From: Mesorhabditis belari
Taxonomy: Eukaryota > Nematoda > Chromadorea > Rhabditida > Rhabditidae
Reading direction: 5' to 3'
DNA: 64,000 nt
NCBI GenBank assembly: GCA_958450365.1
Contig: CAUEEP010000934.1
Coordinates: forward strand, 1,887,501-1,951,500
The notes below the pieces were generated by a model that saw only the letters and a program-made list of their open reading frames with translations, made no database searches and was not told the origin of the DNA. Shown here one piece after another: positions 47,800 to 60,500 of the stretch. Position 1 is the stretch's first letter; every line of letters starts with the position of its first letter. A program made the translations under genes and the position numbers.

Positions 47800-48960
47800 T
47801 ATTTTATTTAATAATTAATAATTTTAAAATTAAACATTTAAAGATTAAAGATTTAAAGATTTAAAGATCTAAAGATTAAACATTTAAAGATTAAACATTA
47901 AAGATTTAAACATTTAAACATTTAAAGGTTAAACATTTCTTTAAATGTTTAAATCTAAAGATTTAAACATTTGAACATTAAACATTTAAACATTAAAGAT
48001 TTAAAGATTTAAATATTAAAGATTTAAAAATTTAAAGATTAAACATTTAAAGACCTAAAGATTTAAACATTTAACATCTAAAGATTAAACATCTAAAGTT
48101 AAACATTTAAAGATCTAAAGATTTAAAGATTAAAACATTTAAACATTAAAGATTTAAAGATTTAAAGATTAAAACATTTAAACATTTAAACATTAAAGAT
48201 TTAAAGATTTAAAGATTTAAACATTAAAGATTTTAACACTTAAACATTTAACGTCTAAAGATTAAACATTTAAAGATCTAGAGATCAAAACATTTAAACA
48301 TCTGAACATTTAAACATTAAACATTTAAACATTAAAGATCTAAACATTTAAACATTTGAACATTTAAACATTAAAGATTTAAAGATTTAAAGATTTAAAC
48401 ATTAAACATTTAAAGACCTCAAAACCTAAATAATAATAATAATACTTTATTCAAACGATAAAGTGAAAGAAATCATAGAGAAATGCACAGTGATACTTAA
48501 TCATACAATACATACTGAAATCAATAAGCCAATTACTTACGGCAAAGAGCCACTAGATCTAAAGCATCGATACGTTTCTTGAATATGAAAAGCGACTGAA
48601 TTTCTCGTATGTCGTTTGGGAGCAAGTTCCATAATCTAGCGGCTCTAACGGGAAATGAATTTGATAAAGAGGCATTGGAAGCAAAGGGAATTTGCAAAAG
48701 GAATGAGCCACTTCTGGGCCCTGACCGCGGTTTAAATTTGAAAAAGTCTATAAACAAAGGGCTAATTTAAACATTAAAGATCTAAACATTTAAACATTTG
48801 AACATTTAAACATTAAAGATTTAAAGATTTAAAGATTTAAACATTAAACATTTAAAGACCTCAAAACCTAAAGATTAAACATTTAAAGTTAAAGATTTAA
48901 AGACCTAAACATTTAAACATTTAAAGATTTAAACATTTAAACATTTAAACATTTCAAAAC
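47800..48960. repeat. AT-rich satellite of AAACATTTAAAGATT units
   Basis: More than 1 kb of irregular tandem words mixing AAACATT, TAAAGATTT and TAAAGATCT. It is interrupted only by the LINE fragment at 48431-48764. Confidence 0.9.
48431..48764 (-). mobile_element. 3' end of a non-LTR retrotransposon (LINE fragment)
   Basis: The minus frame 48757-48533 ends with the reverse-transcriptase C-terminal signature of Jockey/CR1-type LINEs (SFPVRAARLWNLLPNDIREI followed by LFIFKKRI). After the stop comes a short 3' UTR and a (TATTAT) tail, as in LINE 3' ends. The fragment is 5'-truncated. It is bordered by two identical 108-bp segments of the satellite (48323-48430, 48765-48872). Confidence 0.85.
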
Positions 48961-49284
48961 TTCTAATAACAACAAGACAAAGTCTCATAAGATAACCTCC
49001 AAAATTGACATCATAAATCAAAAAGTGATCAATTTCCCCTCAAATCGATAAGATCTATGAGATCATTTCATAAAAGTCTTGTCAAAAGAACTTTTTTATG
49101 GAAAAAAATTCCCCATTTAAACATTTAAGATGTGTCATTGTAAAAATCTTTTCAAAAATTGGTGAATCAAAATTTTTCTGAAAACCAAAGAGACTTTCTG
49201 TGGGGGGAAAACACAGAAAATTTTGCGCCACGCGATTACAAGTTGTACAAATAAAATTGTGAAATTTTAAAATCCATGAATTTA

Positions 49285-50420
49285 AACGTAAAATATATAT
49301 ATATTGTGTCGGATTTAGATTTCCGTCCGATTTAGATTACAGTCTATTCGACGTCCGATTAGATTCAACCTAAATTATATAAAGATTAATAAAGATTGTA
49401 AAGATTAAACAAATATAAACATGTTAAACATGTTCTAAAACTTCTGTAGTTTTCTCAATAACAACAGGACTGTAATGTCTCTGAAAAGAAAACCTCCAAA
49501 ATTGAAACAATCTATAAATCAACAAGTGAACAACACCAACAAATTAACAGAATAGATGCAGAAATTACACACAAAAAAAGCCCAACAACAACAACGAACG
49601 AGTTAAAAATTTCTATTTATTTTTGCAGCTTAGGCTATTGTGCATCTTGAATTGCAGATGTGACATTGTGACACTTAAAATCTTTGGATCTTGAACATGC
49701 AATTGGTGACATCTAAAATTTTTCGGAAAACAAAAGAAAATTTTTTTGCAAAAAAACACTTAAGAAATATATTAAGCCACGTTTATTATCGATTTGTACA
49801 GTCGATATAAACTGTAACAATAAAGACTTTGAAAAATCCAGAAAACTAGAAAACGTAAAACATATATTAAGCATGTTGTTGTCGGATTTAGATAAGACGT
49901 CCGATTTAGATTCAATCTAAATCGGACGTCCGATATAGACTGTAATCTAAATCGGACGTCCGCGATAAGTTCAATCTAAATCGGACGTCCGATTTAAGTT
50001 GAATCTAAATCGGACGGAAATCTAAATCGGACACAACATATATATATGTTGTGTCGGATTTAGATTTCCGTCCGATTTAGATTACAGTCTATATAGGACG
50101 TCCGATTTAGATTCAATCTAAATTTTATATAGATTGAACAATAATATAAACATGCTTAATATATGTTCTTAAGCGTTTTCTGTAGTTTTAAACTTTAATA
50201 GGATAATAGGAAGCATTTAATAGGAAAACAAGAAAACAAAAAATTCTCAAAAAAAGACAATAAAATTTCTTTGAAAAGCGCAGAAAATTGCAAAAAAAAC
50301 GCTTAAGAATATATATTAAGCACGTTTATTATTGTTCGATCTGTATCGGACGTCCGATATAGACTGTAATCTAAATCGGACGTCCGCGATAAGTTCAATC
50401 TAAATCGGACACAACATATA
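49285..50420. repeat. Cluster of TCGGACGTCCGA palindromes in large inverted arms
   Basis: The self-complementary word ATCGGACGTCCGAT, linked by TTTAGATTCAATCTAAA, recurs many times. Two longer arms face each other across TATATATATA near 50036-50046 (GACACAACATATATATATGT). A related unit begins at 49300. It looks like nested inverted repeats of one non-coding element family. Confidence 0.7.
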
Positions 50421-52009
50421 CAGTAGCGGACAAAGACTTAGCATAATTTAGTTTTTTTGTAATAAAACTCGCTGTTTGTGCAATATTTACCTAAAACTTC
50501 GAAATATAATAATAAAACTTGATGTTTTAACAAAAACAATTGGTATTTAGCCAAATAGACTTTCAGAAAAAAATTTTGAAGATTTTTATACAAAACTGGT
50601 GCGACAAAGACTTAGCATAATTTTGCATTTCCCAGTAATTTTGATTATTTTTCTGTGTTTTTTTCTTAATTTGAGCTATAATTTGATTGAAATTTATTAT
50701 TTTATTAATTTCAGTCAATAGGTCGCAAGAAAAACTCCAGCCTGCTATACGATACGATTGTGGCTCTTCATCAAGCCGGTGAGAGACAGGATCGAATTGC
50801 TACCATTCTGAGGGTGCACCAGTCGACTGTTTCGAGAATTTTGAAGCTTTTCAAGACAAAAGGAAGCACAATTGCAAAAAATAATGTTGGTGTTCCACGG
50901 AAATCAACTACTCGAGATGATAACAGGATTCAAACCTTATCAAAAAGCAATCCTCAGAAGCCTGCAACTGAGATCTACAAAGATTTACCAACTTCTTTGA
51001 AAGATTAGATCACTCCGCGAACGGTGCAACGTCGTCTAAACGCTAAAGGACTATTCGGGAGACGCCCTGCCAAGAAACCATTGATTTCAGCAAAAAATCG
51101 GAAAGCCCGAGTGAAGTTTGCTAAGGAGCATCAAGGGTGGACTCTTCAGCAGTGGAAAGATTGCTTGTTCACTGATGAAAGCAAGTTTCCCCTACTTGGC
51201 TCTGATGGAATTCAGTATATTCGACGTCCAGTTAACCAAAGATACAATAAAAACTACATTCTCCCTACAGTCAAACATGGCGGCGGAAACGTTCTCGTAT
51301 GGGGTGGCTTCTCTTCTTATGGAACTCTACCACTCAAGCAAATCACTGGGATTATGGATCAACGAGTTTACTTCGACATTTTGACAAACCATATGCTTCC
51401 AAATGCAGTTCAAACTATGCCTCCAAATTTCACTTTTCAGTAGATAACGATCCAAAACACAAGGCTCGACTCGTTCAAAACTGGCTGTCGCAACAAAACT
51501 CTGCCGTTATGGAGTGGCCAAGCCAAAGCCTCGACCTGAATCCTATTGAGCATTTGTGGAAAACGCTGGAAAGAATGTGCAAAGGGATTAAAAATCAAAA
51601 TGCTCAGGATAAATTTGATCTCTGAGCCAAGAAGTGGTCGGAGATTCCAAAAAAGACGATCGATGAACTTATCGAGTCCATGCCTCGCAGATGTGATGCT
51701 GTCATCGTCTCGAATGGTTTTCCTACGAAGTATTAATTGTTAAAAACCAATTTTGTTGTTTTGATTACAAAAACATTTGTTGCCAGCTTTAGTTAATATG
51801 TTATTAAAAATATGCTAAGTTTTTGTCGCACCAGTTTTCTATAAAAATCTTCAAAATTTTTTTCTGAAATTCTATTTGGCTAAATACCAATTGTTTTTGT
51901 TAAAACATCAAGTTTTATTATTATATTTCGAAGTTTTAGGTAAATATTGCACAAACAGCGAGTTTTATTACAAAAAAACTAAATTATGCTAAGTCTTTGT
52001 CCGCTACTG
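50421..52009 (+). mobile_element. Tc1-type DNA transposon with 200-bp IR/DR ends
   Basis: Inverted ends of about 200 bp (start CAGTAGCGGACAAAGACTTA) are nearly identical at 50421-50630 and 51815-52009. Each carries the binding-site-like word GACAAAGACTTAGCATAATT (or a near copy) twice, at the tip and about 180 bp inside, the IR/DR arrangement. TA precedes the left end; the right flank reads TT. The interior holds a broken transposase gene. Confidence 0.9.
50713..51736 (+). pseudogene. Tc1-family DD34E transposase, disrupted
   Basis: Helix-turn-helix (HQAGERQDRIATILRVHQST), TVQRRLNAKGL, first catalytic Asp in FTDESKF, second in DNDPKHKA, and Glu in LDLNPIEHLW with 34 residues between, so DD34E. 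Three lesions: an in-frame TAG near 51006, a one-base deletion near 51440 just before the second Asp, and a TGA near 51623. No ATG is clear; a TTTCAG site just before 50713 suggests a first exon was lost or lies upstream. Confidence 0.9.
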
Positions 52010-52294
52010 TTTATGCTTTATTCAATAGAAGAAGCGAATCGGAAGTGAATAGAAGTGAATAGAAGTGAATCGGATAATCATAAACGCATATAACATATTG
52101 CTACAATACTTTCACAAAAAAGAAAGAAAGCTAAAAATAGCACAGAGTTAGGAAACATAGGTACAAAAAGATTTAAGAAAAAGAAAAAGATATAGGGCAG
52201 ATTTGACATGGCAATAAGATCTAATTCGTTTAACAGATACTTTCAATTTTCCTACAGACGAGAAGATACCAGACGAGACGAGACGAGACAAGAC

Positions 52295-52530
52295 GGAAGC
52301 TCACTCCAAGTCCAAGACGGAAGCTTATGGCAAGTCCAAGACGGAAGCTCATTCCAAGTCCAAGACGAGAGCTTATTCCAAGTCCAAGACGAGAGCTTAT
52401 TCCAAGTCCAAGACGAGAGCTTATTCCAAGTCCAAGACGAGAGCTTATTCCAAGTCCAAGACCGGAGCTTATTCCAAGTCCAAGACCGGAGCTTATTCCA
52501 AGTCCAAGACGAGAGCTTATTCCAAACCCT
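52295..52530. repeat. 24-bp minisatellite, about 9-10 copies
   Basis: The unit is ACGAGAGCTTATTCCAAGTC plus CAAG, with variants at the left end. As 24 is a multiple of 3, all frames stay open and give artificial repetitive proteins. Confidence 0.9.
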
Positions 52531-53273
52531 ACTAATACGGTTCGCAAAAGAATGATAAAGGGAAAGATTATGGGGATGAGAACCGACCGAAATTTGATAA
52601 GGATGACTACGTTCACTTCTAGGAATTTCCACAATTTGATAAGGATGTTCTTCTAGAACAATTTGTTAAGGATGTTCTTCTACGTGTTCTTCTAAAACTT
52701 TCTTCTAAAACTTTCTTCTAGAACTTTCTTAAGTCAGTTATTAGCATTTTGCAAAAATTCACTGCCCTAGAAAGCGTACGTTTACAAAGTGCGTAGTACG
52801 TTTGAGCTGCTTATTGCTGATTGAGCTGTTTGAACAAAAAGAAAGCATTTTTGAAAAAGTTAGTGCAATTAGAAAGGAAATTCTTGCAGCCTTTAACAAA
52901 AAAAGTGCCGAATTTCTCCTTGAAAGGAGAAAGAAAAACGAGTCTTCAAACTGGAGATCCAGTCTTATTTCTTTTTTTGGATCGATTACCCATTCTTTTC
53001 CCTTTTTCATTCCAAATCTTTTTTGTGGATTTCCCTTGAGAGAAATCACTTAGAAATCACTTTTCCAAGACATTTCCAAGGGTTATCTTTGTTTCGAAGA
53101 GCAAAATCTTCGTTTACAGTCAAAACCTCCTCAATTTTCCTCTCAATCTGTAAAAATCAGTTCATTACTCTAAGAAAAGTAGAAAAATGAAAATCTCCAT
53201 GCACCAGGAGGCGTACGTTTGCAAGATTTAAGCACAAAGTATTTTTTAATAGCTTTTTTTGAGCTACAAAGTA
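52531..53273. other. Intergenic DNA, no gene recognised
   Basis: TTCTTCTAGAAC/TTCTTCTAAAAC repeats at 52640-52730. The 83-96 codon frames at 52760-53050 on both strands have no domain. Confidence 0.5.
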
Positions 53274-54328
53274 TTAGCTTGGCAAATATGAAAGTGACTC
53301 GTGTGACTTTGTGGGCATCAGTGAGGTCGTGGGGGAGCCATTTCCCGCTTCGATATGATTTCCCAAGAACGTGTAAATGGTTTTCAATGGTAACATGAGT
53401 GCCGAGCCGAGCGAGTCCGAACTTTTCTGCTAATTTTCTAAACGTTTGCGATGGATCCAAGTCGACCTCGTTCTGACCTTCGATGGATCGATCCTCTTTT
53501 TCCTCAATGCTGGATCGACTCGACCCATTTGTTCTTCATAAAGTCTTCCGTCAACAGTGTCTCCTTTATCTAATATTTCAAAATGAGCCAATCCCTTAGC
53601 ATTCCACCACACACAAAGCATAACTTTTTCGGAGGCTTCGGGATAGGATGAGAGGTCTGCTTCGAACTCAGCCACTGTCCATAGAGTTGAATATTTTCAT
53701 ACGAAAGCCAAGTCTCATCAGATGTCAAAAAATACTTCCAAAAGTCACGATGGCTAGCTTTACGTAGAAGAACAGAGCTCAAGGTGACTCGTGTGACTTT
53801 GTGGGCATCAGTGAAGTCGTGGGGGAGCCATTTCCCGCTTCGATATGATTTCCCAAGAACGTATAAATGGTAACATGAGTGCATCCGAACTTTTCTGCTA
53901 ATTTTCTACACTTTTGCGATGGATCCAAGTCGACCTCGTTCAGTAACAGCTGATCGTCCAAAGTAATCGGTGGCTTTCCATGTGGTGCATCTTCCAATGA
54001 CTCGTCTCCCGTTTTGAAGCGATCGTACCAAACACAACATTGTTTGTAAGTAAGAGCAGCTTCTCCAAAAACAGTACAAATGTTCTGATGGCATTCCGTA
54101 GCTTTCTTGTTTAACTTGAATTCAAAGAAAATGGCGGCCCTGATTTTAAATTTTTGGTTATCCATCTTTGCCGAGCTGAAACAATACAAATATTGTTGAA
54201 AACAAAAAGGTTTTTGCAAAAAAAACATGAGCACATTTTGAAATATTATTGAGAAAAATCCTAGACAGCGAATGTTCTTCGTAACGACAGGGCAATATTT
54301 AAATAACCTTTCATATTTGCCAAGCTAA
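53274..54328 (-). mobile_element. Mariner element relic with internal duplication (1055 bp)
   Basis: The ends TTAGCTTGGCAAATATGAAA and its reverse complement are flanked by TA (53272-53273, 54329-54330). The minus strand reads a mariner transposase: FFEFKLNKKATECHQNI, FGEAALTYKQCCVWYDRFKT, GDESLEDAPHGKP, SDETWLSYEN, then a part around the second Asp. Frameshifts break it. A segment of about 170 bp covering the second HTH and GKSYRSGKWLPHD is present twice (53290-53472 and 53779-53944), the second copy displaced to the 3' end. Confidence 0.9.
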
Positions 54329-54547
54329 TAGCTCGAAATTTTTTTTCTTTTTAAAATTCATCTATTCTGATTTTGTGAAGCTGAAAAGAGTCGCGGAAAG
54401 CTTTCAATTTTGCCATTGCCGATTTCAAAACATCAATTTATCCATTTGAAAACAAAAATGCATGTAGAAATGAAAATTTTAGCGAAATTCGAAATCGATG
54501 CTTTTAAGAAAAATTTTCTATAATTTTACGAGAATTTTGCTATAATT

Positions 54548-57500
54548 TTAGCCTTTAGGCGGTGGATACGGTGGCGGAGCGGGAGTGTTCAAATGAGGCA
54601 AAAGACCGTAATCCTCATCCTCGTACTCATTCGAATCATCGTCAACTCGCACATTCACCGAGAGTAATTTTTTCGTGTCGAAGAAGTAGAGACTAAAGGG
54701 AGTACTGTAATTTGGTTGGTTTTGTTCTGGCCTGACTCAGTTCTCAGATTCTGGTCTGGCTTTACCGCTAGCCTGTATCTTTAGCCTTTGCTGCTTCGTA
54801 GATCGGTCGAAACCAGTCCTGGACCTGGCTACAGTCCTGGACCTGGCTACAGTCCTGGACCTGGCTACAGTCCTGGACCTGGCTACAGTCCTAGACCTGG
54901 CTACAGTCCTGGACCTGGCTACAGTCCTGGATCTGGCTACAGTCTTGGACCTGGCTACAGTCTTGGACCTGGCTACAGTCTTGGACCTGGCTACAGTCCT
55001 GGACCTGGCTACAGTCCTGGATCTGGCTACAGTCTTGGACCTGGCTACAGTCTTGGACCTGGCTACAGTCCTGGACCTGGCTACAGTCCTGGATCTGGCT
55101 ACAGTCTTGGACCTGGCTACAGTCCTGGACCTGGCTACAGTCCTGGACCTGGCTACAGTCCTGGACCTGGCTACAGTCCTGGACCTGGCTACAGTCCTGG
55201 ACCTGGCTACAGTCCTGGACCTGGCTACAGTCCTGGACCTGGCTACAGTCCTGGACCTGGCTACAGTCCTGGACCTGGCTACAGTCCTGGACCTGGCTAC
55301 AGTCCTTAGAACCTATTCAGAATACTGTAGGTTGCCTGGTTCTGGCCTGATCGTGGTGACAATCCTCCAGAGCCCAGCCGGGCTTGATCCTGGCTTTACA
55401 ATCCTAAGCTTACAAGGCTTACAATCCCTAGAGCTTGTTTGGAACAACCCTGTACTCCTGTAACCCAGTATGCCTGGCTTGCAAGGTACCAGCCAGAACT
55501 GTACTGTAGCTTGAAGCGTACTGTAGCTTGAAGCATGCTGTAGCTTGAAGCCTACCGTAATAACTTTAGCAACTTTTAACATCAAGGGAAGCTACCGTAA
55601 TCCTTTTCACTCACCGTTTATCCACTGGATTATAATGCAACATGGAAAGTCCCTTGAATGGATTGTACCACGGGACTTTGCCCGGAATCGACTCGTTTCT
55701 GAAATTTCAAAGCAATCTTGACTCACTCAAGAGTACGAAAACTTCTTGGAGAGTACGATAACTTCGTTGAAAGCCTTTTTTAAAATACCTGTACAAATCA
55801 TAGGCATAAGTGATGAAAGTATCGCGATCGTTGGATGACTCGACTCCATACAAAACGCCGCACATCACAAACGCGTCCGCCAGATCGGTGGCATTCACAT
55901 GCTCCAATTGCCAAGTTTGCACAACGTGTAGATTCTGCAAAAGGGTTTTAGAGAACAAATTTTCTTTTATTTAAACCTTTTCCAACTTGCTGACCATTAA
56001 ACCATTGCTGTCCGGTCGCATGTAGATCACCTAGAAGTTTTTCTTTTTTTAATTCAGATCAGAATTGATTTCTGATCTGAATTACAAACTACATGGGCTA
56101 CAAACTACATGGGCTACAAACTACAAACATAAGCGATTGGGTTTATGCATAACTAACCACAGTTTCTCTGACAAGTTAAGTTCGGGATTAGGTTTCTCGC
56201 GAACTACTCAATCGATTCTCTTTTTCTTTTTTTTATTCAAAGCTAGAGATATTAAAGTATTTTTATAGAAGGTTTCTAAAAATTGCATGAAAATTTTGAG
56301 GGTTTGACGTTGATTTTTGGAAAAAATCTTATTCTTAGTTGTTGTTTGTTGTCTGTTCTCTGTTCTCTGTTCCCTGTTCCCTGTTGTCTGTTCTCTGTTC
56401 TCTGTTGTCTGTTCTCTGTTCTCTGTTCTCTGTTGCCTGTTGCCTGTTCTCTGTTCTCTGTTGTCTGTTGCCTGTTGTCTGTTGCCTGTTGTCTGTTGTC
56501 TGTTCTCTGTTGTCTGTTGTCTGTTCTCTGTTGTCTGTTGTCTGTTCTCTGTTGTCTGTTGTCCGTTCTCTGTGGTCTGTTCTCTGTTCTCTGTTCTCTG
56601 TTCTCTGTTGGATTAACATGATCTATAGCTCAAAAAATAGATAATTTCAAGAGCTTTCGAATAGCCTAAAGTAGACACAGAAATAGAAATGCTAAAAAAA
56701 GGTGCTCTATGCTCTATGGTCTATTTACAGTGGTTTATAGTCCTGACTCAATGGACCGTACTCGCGCGTAATCGAAGCGATATTTTCGTGTCTGCTTTAG
56801 TCCATTCGAAAGATCTTGAAATTCTCTATTTTGTTCAGCTATAGATCATGTTAATCCAACAGAGAACAGACAACAGACAACAATGACGAATGACGAACTA
56901 TCACACTTCAAACGCTTTTAACTTGCTTTAAATCTATCGAATTGACATGATCTATAGCTCAAAAAATAGAGAATTTCAAGAGCTTCAAGAGCTGTCACAT
57001 GAGTTGTATGAATCGATTTCGAAAACTTTTTATATCTAAATGTAGCCAAGATTCCGGGCTTATCTCTATATAACACTTTTGAAATAAGTTAGAAAAGCAA
57101 GCTGCTTTTAGAAAAAATTGAGCCAGAGCAATTTGAGCAATTTTCGAAAAGCTTGTAGTTTATTGCGCTCATGTCTAAACCATTTCTCTCACCCATAATC
57201 CATTCTCATCAACGGCAAAGTCGACATAGTTGTGTGGCCGATTGTAAAGCCATGGATGACGATCAGTGTCATTGCATTCCTAAAGAAAAAACTCTTATTT
57301 AGTATTTCAGTATCGAAAGTATTTCGTTTTCTAAAAAAAAAATGGATAATTTGAAAAGCTAACGTCTTTCTTTTAGATTTTAGTTATCGGATCTTTAGAT
57401 TTTCTCGTTCTATCAAATTTTAATCCCATTTAATTCACAATTTGTTTGTGAATTGAATGGGATTAGATTCCTCATGAGATCAAAGGAACGAAGAAAATCT

Positions 57501-60500
57501 AAAGATCCGATAAATCTAAAGATCCGATAAATCTAAAGATCCGATAAATCTAAAGATCCGATAAATCTAAAGATCCGATAAATCTAAAGATCCGATAAAT
57601 CTAAAGATCCGATAAATCTAAAGATCCGATAAATCTAAAGATACGATAAATCTAAAGATCCGATAAATCTAAAGATACGATAAATCTAAAGATCCGATAA
57701 CTTTCCAAATTCTCCGCCTTTTTCAAATTCTCACCAGCAAACACTTTACTGACCTCAAACGTGTGATCAGGCAAAATATCGCAATCCAAAAAGCTCATCT
57801 CGATGCTCGTCTCATTGTAAAGAGCACTATCCAGCTCATATCTATTAGATTAAAAGATTAAAATCAAAACTTTCCATGCTGCCACTATTTCTACGATAAT
57901 CCCTTTCCATCCATTTCTCTATTTACTGAATTTCTTCTACCGTAATCGATCCTTTCTCACCTCACAAGTTGATCCGTTCCATGCTTATGATAATAGTAAT
58001 ACCCATCAATAACCACACTGCCCGTCCCAGATGCCAGAAAATCGACATAGTATCTAAAAAATTGTATCAAAAATTACCTAGAAACATGTAAATTTGCAAT
58101 TTGTATGTTAATATTATTAAGTTTACTTTATAATTTGCTCCTTTCGCATCAGTTTCACTTCGGTCTCGTACTCGTAGAGAACGGGGCTCGCAAAGCCGTC
58201 CGTTACCTAAAAATTATTTAAATATTAGGTTGTTCGGTTGTTTTATACTTTTTATAGTATATTTTAGCTTTTAAGAAGCAGTCATAATTGAAAACGTACA
58301 CGAATTGGCCTTTAATTCTGATTCTGATGGACACGAATCGATTCTGTGCTGGGATTAGTGTCTTGTTAGTTAGAGAAATTGAAAGAAATCTAGAATCTAG
58401 AATCTACAATCTACAATCAACAATTTACAATCTACAATCTATTAGGTTGTTCAAATATAAACAAGCGTTACTAAACTTAGTGTTGTGAGGGAAGCTTTTA
58501 AAACATGTCTTTCTGTATTTAAAAGTACGTTATCTTGTGTATATTTGAAATCTTTTTAAACGGATAATTTCTTATTTTTAAGATCTTTTTTTCTTGCTTT
58601 AGATGACCGACTTGAAACATCAAGTTCGCGTCTGCCTACTTTACAACTTCAGCTTTAGATGACCGACTTCAAGCATCAAGTTCGCGTCTGCCTACTTTAC
58701 AACTTCAAACTGGGCAAAACAGTCGCGAAATCCCATCGAGATTTGGTCAAAGCATTTGAGAATGATGTACAATGATGTATTGTTCGAAAGCCGATGCTGA
58801 GCCTGGTTCCAACGTTTCCAACGCTTTCGGAACGGTGATGAAAGTCTCGAGGATGATGAACACTCTCGTCAACCTCAACCTCGGTAGTCGACCGGTAGAC
58901 ACGATATTTTGAGAGCTGCAATCGAATCGGATCCATGTCAAACGACGCGTGAACTTTCTCAACAGTTTCTATGTTCAAATTCTACCATTGATGAGCATCT
59001 CCACGCCATTGGAAAGGCGATCAGATGCGGGAAATGGCTTCCTCACGAGTTAAGCAGTGCAAAAAAGGCTTCACGGGTCGCTATTGCCGGAATCCTCATC
59101 CACGCTAAAGATCATAGCTTTTTTGATTCTCTTTTTTTACTGGAGATGAGAAGTGGATCTATTTCGATAATACTGTTTGAAAACGGCAATGGCTAGGACC
59201 AGGAGAACTGCCAAATCCGACCGTGAAACTGGACATTCATGGGAAAAAGGTCATGCAACTTGCTCAACAGTTTCTATGTTCAAATTCTACTATTGATGAG
59301 CACCTTCACGCCATTGGAAAGGCGATCAGATGCGGGAAATGGTTTCCTCACGAGTCAAGCAGTGCAAACGCTCGTTTATATCCGAATAACCTAATATATA
59401 CTCATCTAATCTATTTAGATATTTTATCCAAAAATCTCTCACCCATCGTTTCGCGCTCTGTTGATGCGTGGAGGGGCTCACGTCACGCATCCATGAGCCA
59501 ACCTAGGAATTTATTTTTAAATATAATAATATCTAATAAATAGATAAGTATAATATCCAAATTTTCTATGAAAATATAGCCAGAAAACTATCTAGAAAAA
59601 GCTACAGGAATCTATTAGGCTTTTTAGAAAGTCTTTTCGTTTCTTTTCATTGAAAAATAACAAATTCACCAATTAACCTACCGTAAATATTGTAATAGTA
59701 CGCCGCCCGCCTCGTACAGTCGCGTAGTCGCAAAAGTTCTTTAGTATTTCGTTTTTTTCAAAGCGCCCGTACTTTCAAAAAATGCGTCTTTGATATCAAA
59801 AAATAGCCCTGAATTTCAGCTATTTTTTGATACCTAAGCGAGCATTGTAGCATAAACCAGTGTCGAGAAAAACTCGTTCAAAGCTAGACTACGCAACACT
59901 CCGCACCGTCATTATGGGGGTGGGGTACTATTACAGTATTTACGGTATTTTAAAATAAAAAGTATTTATTGTTTCAAATAAAATGTGTCTATTGCTTTAA
60001 ATAAAGTGTTTTATGTACAATTTCATCTTTTTAAGTCAATTTGTTTCACTTACAACCAAAAATTCAAGAGAGAAAACACCGGGGTTTTTTTTTCCCCTAA
60101 AAACCTATAAAAATCTCTATTGATTGAATGGATTTCTTCGAAAATTTAGCTATAAATCAAACTTTTTATGCTCTATCTTTTATCTATTGACACAAAGATC
60201 AATTTCTTTAGCCAAAAGTGTCTAAAATGGATCATCAAGTACCATTCTTTTGACCTTTTTTTGACTACCCGACTTCATGATACCAAAAAGAATCCAAAAA
60301 TGAATCCAAAAGACATTTAAAAATCGTTTTAATTCTTATTATGTAGAAAAATGATGCCTTTTTAATGAAATAAACTATAAGTCAATTGGTGTATTTGTTG
60401 ATTTTAAAAGGAAATACGAAAAGGCACGAAAAGACTTTGTGGACAGTCAAATACTTGCAACAAACTCACATCTCCGTATTGAGACTCGGCGTGCATCACC

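Noticed and set aside
52208..52656. Repetitive frames on both strands
   Set aside because: A 24-bp array is in phase in all frames; no domain is present.
54788..55463. Open frames of about 173 codons with SPGPGY or LATVLD repeats
   Set aside because: They arise from an 18-bp array without stops in several frames, inside an intron of a minus-strand gene. No signal peptide, splice structure or unique sequence supports a protein.
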